This document shows, one piece after another, positions 1 through 10,256 of a DNA stretch of 64,000 nucleotides. This DNA is from Mallotus nudiflorus (Eukaryota > Streptophyta > Magnoliopsida > Malpighiales > Euphorbiaceae): positions 1,302,001 to 1,366,000 of the forward strand of contig CANTUR010000124.1 of NCBI GenBank assembly GCA_947683625.1, given 5' to 3'. A program made the translations under genes and the position numbers. Below the pieces are notes generated by a model. The model had not been told where the DNA came from and did no database searches. It saw only the letters and a list, made by a program, of their open reading frames with translations. Each line of letters opens with the position of its first letter. Position 1 is the stretch's first letter.

Positions 1-66
1 TTTGAATTTTACTATGTTAACTTATTAGAATTTCTCTGCTGATCAATTTTAATTCCACTATGTTAA
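1..66 (-). repeat. Short repeat at the A/B homology break
   Basis: Alignment of A with B stops at about position 65 (10256 in B). In A the sequence here holds two copies of a motif ending ACTATGTTAAC, at about 10-22 and 55-66. In B the matching place holds a different 61-bp minisatellite. This looks like a variable segment of the element's 3' untranslated region. It is only partly visible because of the window edge. Confidence 0.45.
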
Positions 67-2951
67 CCATCTCTACAAGTTGGGTGCACTTCCTTTTAGA
101 TTTGCAATTCCTACAAACTTATTGAAGTTAGTTTCAATCATGATGAATGTACAAAAGTACATTATAATGTTTAAAATTTATGAAAAAATTCATCACTTTT
201 CATGAGATAGCATGCACTCAATGAATCTTACTATTTTTTATTTTTATGACTATCATTTGTTTGCCATTTACAAAGGTCAAAGGCATCGTTAACTATCTTA
301 TGCTGAGAGTATATCTTTTACCAAGTGAAGAGCTTACTTTCACACCTAATTTTAGAGAGAATTTACCAAACAAAACTTATGAAAATTAAGTATAAAAAGA
401 TTGAATTCTGAGTATTAAAATAGCCTTTGAATTATTTTTGTGTTTTTCTTCCTTATCTGAGTATTCCTATGCCTTTCGTATATTAATCAGTATGGATACC
501 AGTAGAAAGGTCCTTTGGATACTTATACTCTTACAGAGCATTAGAGTAAATATAGCAGTTTTTGGCATAGTCCTCTTTTAGTATTCCCCCGCCTTTCTTG
601 TATTACTCAGTATGGATACTGCCAGAAGTTTCATGTTGATACTCTTACTCATTTCTGAGCATTGGAGTACATTATAATTGCTCTTATTTTGATTCTCCTC
701 TTAGTATTCCCCCGCCTTTCTAATATTACTCAGCGTGGATACTGTCAAGGGATTTTGTACTCATACTCATTTCGAGCATTGGAGTAGATTATATGCACAT
801 TTATCATTTAAAAGACTAAAATGATACTTTAAAATTCAAGCAATTTATGCTTCATGTCCACAGATTTTGTTTTTGCACATTCTTCCCCTCGTTTGGGTGC
901 AAAGCAAGCATTAGATTTATTAAAGTTTATAAGTTCTCAACACAAAACTATTAACTACTCCTCTAAATTCTGCGAGGCTAAAAAAAAGCCATTATGATCA
1001 AAGGTCATTAGATAGGCTTTTTACACATGACCTTATGAAGTGGATGAATTTACTTTCAATTTATGGATTTTATGATTGAGATGGCACTTTATTATAGAAT
1101 CTAAGGAAATAGACTTCTGTTACTTCCCTTTTATTATCTTGATAAGTGTTTGGTATTTGCTATTTAGCCCTTTCTTATTGATGTATTGGTTCCTTTCCCT
1201 TTCTTCATTCTCTTTTATTTTTCCCTGTATAAAATACCATAAGTTAGTATGGTCTATTTGCAAGTAAAGAGATTTTATCAAAATGCAATGTCATTTTTTT
1301 GCATTCTTCCCTTTTAATTGTGATAATGATGTCTTTGATAATGAAAGTCATGATACTCCCCTATCAAAATTCTGGCTTTAGGCTGAATTTATCTTTTTGT
1401 CATTCCATTGATGCTATAATAGAGGGCTTCATTCCTCTTATTGACATCTCCTGCAAAAAAGGTTCAGGACTTAGAGTTCTTATTTCATGATCAAATAATT
1501 TTCCTGAGTGCATTCATTTTAACTTTTGAGTGCATTCTTCCCTTTTATATGGCCGACAAATGTATTGCTGACATGTTGGACCTTCTCATCACCATATTCC
1601 ATACCCTACACTTGACTAATTATTATGGAGAAATATTCCAGATGAGACTATAGAGATGGATGTTGAATCTGAGGAGCTTGAACATCCAATCCAGTCTCTT
1701 GAGGTCACCAGGATGATGCTTTTGCAAGTATCATTATTAGTGATATTCCTTTACTATATGGGCCCATTAGGCTCCTGAGGTATAAAGTCTCATTGAGTAT
1801 CAAGTTCACCTTGTTAATGCTACCCTTTTCCTTTTAAATGCTTCACATGTGCACATTTTGACTACCTTTCTGCATTCTTACAACAGTAATTTTGAATATT
1901 AGTATCAGAGTATTTACACAATCTTGCCTAGGCTTAAAGACTTTATTATACAAAGCAAGTATTTTACAATAAATGTATGCAAGTGTATTCATGTTATGTA
2001 TGACATGCATGATCCTAATGGATCTTCTGTTTGGAACAGAGCTATGTTCACAACTTGGAGTGTGACAATGAGGTGCCTCATCAACAGCCTATTGAATCTT
2101 TTACTGTTGGTACTTCTGATGTCAAAGCTTTTGATACAGTTCATTAGACTGATGACCATGCTAGCAAGTGGTGTCCACAACTCGACATGAGCTTGTGATT
2201 GACCGATGCACTATTGAACTTTTCTTTTTGCTATTGCTTTTGTTGTATGTTAACTGATGTATTTGTATGCTTCTTTCTACCTTGAGATCTCTTATATTGG
2301 CTTTTATACTTCAGTGTTCCATCTTTACTGTTTGAATGCAAACTTACTATTTTGTAATTTGCCCCTAGAATTACATTTTTCCCCTAGCTTCATTATAGGT
2401 CCATTCATGTTATTCTAGCAGTCTTTTTTCATTTTTGTGTGCAAGAGGCCCAATTCGTTCACTGTTGTTGGTCCTTTGACTTACTAACCCTATTAGTTGT
2501 AATCTCATGCATTAAAGATGCAAAGGAGTATGCGAACTGACTAAAGCGAGTTCTTGATAATGAAATCAACTGGACTTGCACTTTGAAGGACTCTTTAGCA
2601 GAATTTGAAGCTTGATGTTGATGAAATGAACAAGGTATAGGTTGCAATGCAAGTTATTGAGCTACCTGAATTGTGTATATACAAGGAGACACTAGACTTA
2701 TAAATAAAATCACAAAGGAGTGGCAAAAAAAACATAAAAATAGTGATCTCATAGCTCTAATTTTATCTTTCATTATGTATTGTCTTTCCATTCAGATACT
2801 TATCCAATATGATAAAGACAAATATGCAATATTTGAACAAAAAGTTCAAATTCAATTTTACTCATCCATTAGGACAATAATGAGAACATTCATTACATCA
2901 CATGATACAACTCATATTACTAGCCAGTCCTAATTTTTTTCTCTCTAATTT
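67..2951 (-). other. 3' untranslated region of element A
   Basis: About 2.9 kb with no recognisable protein domain. It aligns along its whole length with 10257-13075 in element B, with scattered substitutions and small indels, including a shared three-unit tandem repeat. Short ORFs on either strand here are not supported by domain homology. A 62-63 codon minus-strand ORF (2647-2459, counterpart 12791-12600, both ending in a KSKDQQQ-like tail) is open in both copies, but it is too short to call a gene. Confidence 0.7.
461..826 (-). repeat. Three-unit tandem repeat, about 120-bp period, in element A
   Basis: The landmark GTATTCC followed by a GCCTTTC block and a TACTCAG-like block recurs at 461, 581 and 704, a spacing of 120 and 123 bp. 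Each unit ends with a GAGCATTGGAGTA-like sequence. The matching repeat in element B starts at 10654. The array therefore predates the split of the two copies and belongs to the element. Confidence 0.75.
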
Positions 2952-3251
2952 TTATCTTACTATTCTTTTTTTCTTTTTCTCTCTTCTTATTTTTTTCCTT
3001 TTTTTTCTTATTCTTTTTATTTTTTCCTTAAATTTCCTATCTTCAAAAGTTACATCATGTGATATATGAATGTTCTTTGAATTTTCATTTGTGCCCATGC
3101 TGAATGAATCTAATTGAATTAAGTTTATGTCAAACATGCTGATGCGATCAATATCATAATGCATAGTACCATTAGGATGTACATTACATAAGTAAGCATG
3201 ATCAGAATTCATATAATCAATCATAAAAAAAAACAAAGTCTTTTTCCTCAT
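2952..3251 (-). CDS. Small basic ORF of unknown function, element A copy
   Basis: A 99-residue ORF on the element's coding strand, between the protease and the 3' end. It has a conserved central part containing NSDHAYLCNV and NIHISH, then a strongly basic tail rich in Lys, Arg and Glu (roughly the last 30 residues). A clearly related 89-residue ORF is open at the matching place in element B (13345-13076), although gag in both copies is full of stops. I recognise no family. The basic tail comes from a purine-rich tract that could be simple sequence, so the ORF may be a by-product. The start codon is uncertain, because B aligns only from the second half of the first line of A. Confidence 0.35.
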   Translation of the reverse strand: MRKKTLFFFMIDYMNSDHAYLCNVHPNGTMHYDIDRISMFDINLIQLDSFSMGTNENSKNIHISHDVTFEDRKFKEKIKRIRKKRKKIRREKKKKRIVR

Positions 3252-3828
3252 AAAGGTCGAACGTTATTACATCAATTTCTTCATAAAAAAAAATCACTAA
3301 AACTATTACTAATGATAGTAGCTAAATCCTGGGGTGGCTCCTCTTCAAGTGGCAGACACAACAGCTCTTCAACAACAGTATCACCATCCTCTCAACTACT
3401 TGCTTCATCACTTCCTCTTTGTTATCCTCTACCAGGTTCTCCATAATCTGCTCCTTAAAGATCTCGAACCTAGGAATGTCTTTTCCAGTAACACTGATAA
3501 ATTCCTTGGTACCCAAATAGTACTTGCCTTCCCTTGACTTGATAAAATTCTCACTCATTGGCCTAATTCTCCCCAAGAGCTTAGTTATCTTGGCCTTTCC
3601 CTTCTTCCTTCGTCTTTTGCTACCAAGTTCTATCTCAGTGCTCCCTAATTCCTTGGTGTTCCCTTGACTTATGAATTTTAATGGTTTAGGGCTTCTTTAC
3701 TCATTCTTTCCCAACCCCTATCCAGATTGATAATTCATACTCTCCATCATCCTCGCAACTCTCAGATCCATCTCAATTCCATCAAACATTCCAACAACTT
3801 ATAAACCAGGGGGAACACATACTTGTTT
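3252..3828 (-). pseudogene. Region after protease in element A, degraded coding
   Basis: The minus strand can be read as a degraded continuation after the protease, including an 84-codon open piece at 3576-3322 with a KSREGKYYLGTKEF-like stretch. Several stops separate it from the protease. I do not recognise the domain. It is not RT: no FxDD or LPQG-type motif is present. In element B most of this stretch is deleted. Confidence 0.4.
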
Positions 3829-4290
3829 CTATTTATCTTGTATGGCTGCCAAAGTTGCACTAGTTCCAACTTCTATAGTCACAACCTCTCCTTCATGAGG
3901 ACATTTTATCTTTTGGTGCATAATTGAGGGTACTTGTCCTAAAGCATGGAACCATGGCCATCCCAAAAGCAAGGCATATGTGACAAGGATGTCTAATACA
4001 GTGAACTCAATAGTTAACTCTATAGGTCCTGTTTTAACTAGAGCTTCGAATGTGCTCTCCACATTTTGGGTTCTATCATCATAGGCTCTTATTATAAGAT
4101 TTGAACCTTTCAAATCATCAGCTTTCAAACCCAAATTAGGTAGGATTTTTAATGGACACACATTAATAGTAAAACCATCATCTACCATTGCAAAATTCGT
4201 TCTATTTCCCCTTGCTTCAATTGGGATAAATAGCGCCTTATTATGATTTCTACCTTTCAAAGGCAAGTCATCACCCGAGAATGTTATCAA
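3829..4290 (-). pseudogene. Retropepsin-like protease domain of element A
   Basis: A 153-residue open stretch resembling the aspartic protease region of Tat/Ogre Gypsy polyproteins. Visible landmarks are AMVDDGFTINVCPL (the active-site region, with Asp-Asp-Gly where Asp-Ser/Thr-Gly is usual), then a RAYDD block, then TVLDILVTYALLLGWPWFHA, matching the family's LLGRPWIH-type motif, and a following MHQKIK block. In its family it cleaves the Gag-Pol polyprotein. It is the longest clean coding piece left in this element. It probably lacks its original flanks and is not expected to work, since gag upstream is broken. Element B has lost this region by deletion. Confidence 0.75.
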
Positions 4291-4999
4291 GCCATGCTTC
4301 TTTTATAGGACCTTTGCTACCATAGCCTCAGGTGTAGCTATTATTTCAATGCTTATATTTGACAGAGCCTTAATAAGAGCTCTTCAGTGGCTGCATGAAT
4401 GCATCAATAATTCCCAAATGCTCACATTCGCCTTAGGTTTCTTTAGCTACTCTAAAATTGAGTCTTCTTTTTACCCTTCCTCTACTTCTACATCCTCTAT
4501 CTCTTCTCTTTTTGTAACTCTCTCAATTTTCTTTTCTGCTACCTTATAATTCTTTCCACTTCTAGTGACATGGTTCACATTAGGATTATCACTCTATACA
4601 TTAAGACCACCAGGGCTTTCTTTATCAGAGTCGTACCAAATGTCAATAACTCCAATAATTCGATCCCTTTTTTCCATCTTTCCATACTTCCATTATGCAT
4701 GTTTCTTTCCCTTTTAGCTCTTCCATGTTAAGTTTGCCCAAATGTTGGCTCAGTAACTTTTCAACTTCCTATTGAGACTGTTCAAAAGTAAAAGATCCAT
4801 TGTTCTTTCCTTTTACATCATTATCTTTAAAATTTTCACCCCATCCTAAGGGCACAATCTCCTCTACTATTATATCACCTGAAGCGAGCTTAGAGAAAAA
4901 TACTTTATAGTCAAACTTGTTTGAAGCTTGCCCTAATAAACCTTTAACCCCTCTCAATGGCTGTTTAAGATTTTCATATTCTCTCTCTTCTTCCATCGG
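4291..4999 (-). pseudogene. Gag-protease linker of element A
   Basis: Degraded coding sequence between gag and protease. One open piece (4996-4769, 75 codons) contains LRGVKGLLGQASNKFDYKVF. A second open piece just upstream (5227-5021) contains IEDLLGQPSGKFDFKVFYSK. The two are repeats of one another, about 200 bp apart, so this linker contains an internal duplication. Element B retains only one unit (about 13530-13640). Confidence 0.5.
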
Positions 5000-6560
5000 C
5001 TCATTATCAAACTCATCACCCTATCCTGAGGGTATAATTGATTCAAAAGGAATATTAGCAGAGGATGACTTTGAATAGAACACCTTAAAGTCAAATTTAC
5101 CTGAGGGTTGCCCCAATAAATCCTCTATTCCTCTAGAGGCATCAGGAGATTTATTAATGTCTGTAAGGTTTAAGTTTTCAAAGAAGTCTAGCACTTCCTC
5201 TTCACTAACTCCTGAGTTGATCATCATGGTGGCTGGTGGTAGAATATTTTGATAGTTTGGGTAAGGGTTGTTTCTAATGTTTGGGTTGGAATTGGACTTT
5301 TCGGGGTCTGTGATTTTTTCAGAGTCTATAAGGTTTTGGATTTCATATTTTCAATGGATACAAGTGTCTGTGGAGTGGCCAGCTACTTGGTGAAATTTAC
5401 AGTAGTTGTTTAAGTCATAGCCTAGAACATTTGGGTTTGGTGGTTTGGAAAAGGTTAAGGGTCTAAGCATGCCTTTTTGGATCAAACGATCTAGGACTTT
5501 GGAAAGTGGTTAGTTAAATTAGAGATCTCCTGGGCTACTAAATTGCATGCACCTCTATAGCTCAGTTAGTACTTCCCTACTGTGTGCCCCCAGTTGGGTA
5601 ATTTCGGGTTCCTATACTTCTAAAACTTTTCTTCTTCTCACTCTCAATATTTTCGGCTTGCAAACCATCATCATATAGATCTATAAATGTTTTGGGATTT
5701 ATCATTTTCAATCTCTCAACCAAATTAGGCGACACATTATGGACTATCATTCTAACCTAATCTTTCTCAGCCAACTTATTTTTAATTAATCCTAGCTTGT
5801 TTGTAAATTTGGTCAAGAAATCATAAAAGGATTCGTTTGATTTTTTCTTAGTCAGTTACAAATCCCTGATGGACACTTCTAATCTAGTGTCATAATCATA
5901 CTATTTCAAAAAAATAGTACATAGTTCTTTCCAGTCAGCCTTGACAGACTTTTCCAACCCATGATTCTAGTTTACAACTATTCCCTCTAAAGACAATACA
6001 AATAACCTAGTGATCACTACTAATGGGGCCTTAGTAGTGCTCATCATTATTGTGTACTAACTAAGATGAATCCTAGGATCTCTAGTTCCATCAAACTTCT
6101 AGAACTGAGGCATTTTGAACTTCTCAAGTAGCTTATTACCCTCCATTAGCAATATATCATCAAAGACAAATGATATCCCATGCATTGTACTCTAATAAGC
6201 TCTTCGATCTTGGACATTTTCTAGGTCAGTGGTTGTATTTGCTTGGACTCGTGGTCTTGTACCAGTTCAAGTGATTCTCTCTTTTCCTTTTCTATCATAT
6301 AGTTCTCAACATCCTCAAGCTTCACATCAATAACAAGTGGGTTTTTAGCAATAGGTTACCCACCAACATTATTGGCAGCAAGTGGAGCATCTGCAATAAG
6401 TGGGATAGTTGCAGCAATAAGTGGTTGCTCAATTGCAAGTGGTGGTATGACAGCAGTAGCAAGTTACATCAATCCAGATAAAGCCTGTCTCAGTTCATCT
6501 TGCATCATAGCCCTCATGTCAGCCATCAAAGCTCCCTTGATGTCTTCTAAAGTCCAATTC
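5000..6560 (-). pseudogene. Degraded gag of element A
   Basis: Minus-strand reading in one main frame gives a Tat-type Gag with several stops. Landmarks from N to C are a DELRQALSGL segment near 6500, then KMPQF and KFDGTRDPRIHLS near 6120-6060, then KADWKELC, FYDFLTKFTNKLG and VRMIVHNVSPNLVERLK near 5900-5700. The FDGTxDP block is characteristic of retrotransposon Gag in this lineage. In its family Gag forms the virus-like particle. At least ten stops fall inside it, so it is dead. Element B keeps only the downstream half (13400-14421). Confidence 0.7.
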
Positions 6561-7493
6561 CCTCCTTATTGTTGTTCCATTTCTATATGCTCAGTTGGAT
6601 TTAGTTCAGCTTCTAAGTAAAGCAGATTAATAGGACTCTTCTCCAGTCTGTAAAGGATCTCTTTTGTTATAGCTTTAAGACTTAAATATATTCTTCTTAG
6701 TCTGCCACCTTTCCATCCCCAAATACTAGAAGACCTAGATGAATCTATAACAGCTATAAAATAAAGTATTAGTGTGATGATGAAATGCATGTATGCATGA
6801 TGCATGTGCTATGCAATAAGTAGCAAATTGCAAGTATCAATCAAGTGTATGACATTCATCCTTCCAACCTTATTCCTCCTACACACGTGTTCAATAGTGA
6901 GTCTCTTTTCCTAGGATTTTTTATCTTGACCTTAATATCAATAGGAGATATCAAGAACCAACGCACATGCCAAATCTCTCTTAAAGTAATAAAAGCATGG
7001 AAACACTATTTTTAGGTATAAAGGTCTAGCCTAAATGGGCTCTTTAAAGTATAGGCTTAGGCTTTTATAGATAGAAATACCTCATGGCAACATACACAAG
7101 CAATTTGGGAAATTCTAGGGGAAGTAACTAAGCCATTAAATATGGTTAGGGTCCAGTGAAAGGTTAAGGTACCCTTAGTAAGATGTCCTCCTTTAAGACT
7201 TGAGTTACAGGCCAAGGTCAGAGGGGCCCAACATCCTTTGTAAACTCAAGAGAAGACTACCCCCCTTTATGACTTGGATTACAAGCTTTGGTCAGATGAG
7301 CCTGGTAATCTCTCTTAAATCAAGTTAAGGCTAAAAGTGATGGTTAGCCAATTTACAACTCCATAAAGCTAGTGGAATCATGGAATCATAAACCAACACC
7401 ATTGATTAATAGGGACATGCAGAATGAATGCAAGAAAAAAATAATAATTAATAAAATAATTCTAAAGAATATAAGTACAATCAGTATCTCTTA
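6561..7493 (-). other. Leader and 5' gag region of element A
   Basis: The stretch between the primer-binding site and recognisable gag. An open piece at 6805-6566 leads into gag and ends in ELNPTEHIEMEQQ. The rest is noncoding. It includes two similar blocks of about 40 bp, near 7190-7230 and 7265-7305, each with a GACTTG-GTTACA-GGTCAGA pattern, which looks like an old tandem duplication. Confidence 0.5.
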
Positions 7494-7511
7494 TCCCCAG
7501 TGGAGTCACCA
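7494..7511 (-). other. Primer-binding site of element A
   Basis: On the minus strand the LTR end CTACA is followed by one base and then TGGTGACTCCACTGGGGA. The TGG start and the place right after the LTR fit a tRNA primer-binding site. My recollection is that Ogre/Tat elements use a tRNA-Arg primer with a similar sequence. A search against plant tRNA 3' ends would settle it. Confidence 0.7.
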
Positions 7512-7512
7512 C

Positions 7513-7671
7513 TGTAGACAACGGGGTTTAGTGCGCGCCCAAGATTTTAGCAACTACAACATTGTTTAAGCTCAGGACTCTAAAGAACACACTATCCATT
7601 GTCATAAAGACATGGCATGGAGATGAAGAGTCGCCACCCAGGGTAATAACTGGGACAAATAAAAATGGTGG
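7513..7671 (-). repeat. Element A 5' LTR, terminal 159 bp (U5 end)
   Basis: It starts TGTAGAC (plus strand) and matches the first 159 bp of element B's LTR at 7672-7830. It breaks off at GGTGG, where element B begins. The rest of this LTR resumes at 15945. Read across the insertion, the joined sequence aligns without a gap to B's LTR around 7810-7845. Confidence 0.85.
7667..7671. repeat. Target-site duplication GGTGG, left copy
   Basis: GGTGG lies immediately before TGTAGACGG at 7672. The same five bases lie immediately after TCTACA at 15945-15949. Five-base duplications are the normal result of Gypsy integration, and this proves that 7672-15944 entered as one unit. Confidence 0.85.
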
Positions 7672-9790
7672 TGTAGACGGCGGGGTTTAGTGTACATCCA
7701 AGATTTTAGCAACCACGACACTGTTTGAGCTCAAGGCTCTAGAGAACACACTAACTACTATCACAAAGACATGGCGTGGAGATGAGGATTTGCCACCTAG
7801 GGTAATAACTAGGATAAATCGAAAAGATGGTACTCGATTCCCTAAAAGAAAACTAGCACCACAACCAGGAGATTCTAGATACAAAATACCAACTTCTTTC
7901 AGTCTCATGTTCATTTAGAATTACTTTATGAATTACTATATTATCCTCTATTTACATGCAATTTCATATAAACCCTTATTCTAGCAATTAACTCCAAGGC
8001 AAACTAGTCATGAAAATACAAGTAAATAATGCATTCATTCAAACATATAATCCCTAAGTTAGTCTAATATACATGGATTTTAATTAAATGAACTAAATCT
8101 ACATGTTTTTAATAAGTGAGTCTAAAGGGACTAATTCCTTTAATTTTAATTAAATGAACCTAAGTCCAATTATTTTAGTTCTAAAAATGAGCCTAAGTCT
8201 ACAAATTATGAAGGTATTTAAATTAGTGGACCTAATTCTACATGTTTTAATGCTAAGGCGATCTTAAATCTACAAATTACGAAAAATGTTTAAATTAAGT
8301 GGGCTAAGTCTAAATTAATTAAATTAAGTGAGCCTATGTCTAATTTACTAAATGGGCCTAAGTTATCTCTAATCTAAATCTAATTAATTATGGGCCAAAA
8401 ATGCATTTTAACCAATTAAACCTAAAAACCTAAATTTAAATGAGTGGATTAGAATTTAATATGGGCTTAAGCCCAAAACACATAAAAATAAACAAATAAG
8501 CACAAAACACATAAAAATAAATAAACAAGCCTAAAAAACAAAATAAAATAAACAAGCCCAAAAATAAATAAAACATATTAAAATAATTAAATTAAAAATC
8601 AAACAACTAATTAAATTATTTCCTTCTAAACCCTAATTTTCATTAACATGCAACCTAAATTAATTACTTCCTCCATTAAGTTTAATTAATTACCCAATTA
8701 AAACCCTAATTTTACTAACCACTTAATCAAAATAAACAAGCAATCACACATAACTCCACTATTTCCACTATTGGGGCTATTACAATAATCTATTAAAAAT
8801 AACAATAAAAATAATTAATATAACCCCAAAAATAAATAAATAAAATAAAGCAATAAAATAAAATAATAATAAAAATCCTAAAAACTATATCTTACAAGGT
8901 CTTATCTATGGCATTCCATAGACTTCATATGGATTTGATTCTCCTCGTATGATCATCATGTGTTTTCCTCCATAATCACCATAAAAAAGAATAAAAATTA
9001 TAATTAGTGAATAAATTATAACAATAATAAAACAAAATTAAAAATCAAAAGAAATCAAATAAAATAAAATAAAAAGAAGATGATGCTTATGGATAATTTT
9101 AATAGAGTGCTCCTTAGATTTTGCAGAATCACCGTTCTTGATAGGTTTTCAAATATTTTTCTTTAAAAATCCTTTAAAGATTTTTATTTAAGCAAAAGAA
9201 TTTTCGTAGAGAATAAGATTTTTTCTCTTTTTTCTCCCCTTCTTTCTTTTTCTCTTCATTTTTTTTCTCTTTCTTCTGCTATGCCTCTCTTTGTTGTTTT
9301 TTTCTTTTCTCTACTCTCCTTTTTTTTTCTTTTTTTCCTCCTCAATTTTCAAAACCAAAACACTCTTTATATAGGGATATGTTTTTAAATCCTAGTTATA
9401 AATTGATTCCTAAAAGACTTCTATTTCCTTAAAAATATTATCAAAATAATTTTAGGAGAATTTCAGACTAATTAGGACTCAATTTTTATTGGAAAATTCA
9501 AGAACCCGAGGCGGAAGAGGTTTAATTCCAACCGGAATTGTATAATTCCGATCACATTTTTTTTAACTTTTAAATACAAAAAGGTTCTTGAAAGAATTTA
9601 AGTTTTACAATTAGATCCTTAAAAAGCATTACAATTTAGTCCATGAAAACATTAAATTCTTTCTTTCAAAAAAAGCAATCAAACCCCTGAAGTTTCAAAG
9701 TTCAAGTATTGAAGACCTATTCATGACATTTTCATCATTAGAGTCTTTTGTCGCATCCATAACTCATCATCCCAAAATTGGGCGTTTACA
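7672..9790 (-). repeat. 3' LTR of element B (2119 bp)
   Basis: Plus-strand ends are TGTAGACGGCGGGG and GGGCGTTTACA. On the minus strand the LTR reads TGTAAACGCCC to GTCTACA. It is complete and directly flanked by a polypurine tract. It aligns with the truncated 5' LTR at 14422-15944, the split LTR of A and the solo LTR at 52412-54444. The U5-side ORF at 7914-7687 (about 75 codons) has a counterpart in the solo LTR. Confidence 0.88.
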
Positions 9791-9805
9791 GTTGCCCCCT
9801 TTGTC
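9791..9805 (-). other. Polypurine tract of element B
   Basis: On the minus strand the bases just before the 3' LTR read GACAAAGGGGGCAAC. A purine run touching the LTR start is the expected second-strand priming site, and it fixes the element's orientation. Confidence 0.8.
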
Positions 9806-9909
9806 GCTGTTTACTTGATAAATTATGGCAAAGTAAACTAGGACCCAATTTCTTAATTAAAAGTTAGGATACTTACCTGTGCTTCATGAAGTTTTTACTT
9901 ATAAACTTG

Positions 9910-10256
9910 CTATACTCTGACGTACAATATTGATTTAAAATAACATATCATACTCGGTCACATGATATTGACTATACTCGATCATATAGTTTTAGGTGAA
10001 AGGGGCTTATTACACTCAGTCATACAATGTCAACTATACTTAGACGTATAGTCTGAATTGAAAAGGAACATCACACTTGGTCGTATGATGCTAACTATAC
10101 TCGATCGTATAATCTGTATTAAAAAGAAACATCATACTTGGATGTATGATGCTGATTATACTCGGTTGTATAATCTTGATTAAAAATACATTGTACTCAG
10201 TAGTACAATGCCGACTACACTTGGTTGTATAGTCTAAATTTGAAAAGAAACATCAC
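9910..10256 (-). repeat. 61-bp minisatellite in 3' UTR of element B
   Basis: Units begin with a CTATACT-like block at 9910, 9972, 10034, 10095, 10156 and 10215, giving periods of 62, 62, 61, 61 and 59 bp (about 5.6 units). Each unit holds two short palindrome-like halves of the form ACTCGATCGTATAG and CATCATACTTGG-TATGATG. The array ends exactly where homology with element A begins. Confidence 0.85.

Noticed and set aside
7513..7830. A 159-bp tandem duplication in the LTR
   Set aside because: The join at 7671/7672 pairs with 15944/15945 and has a GGTGG target duplication, so a nested insertion explains it fully.
9910..10256. CRISPR-like array of regularly spaced repeats
   Set aside because: The whole unit repeats with no unique spacers, and this is plant nuclear DNA inside a retroelement 3' UTR.
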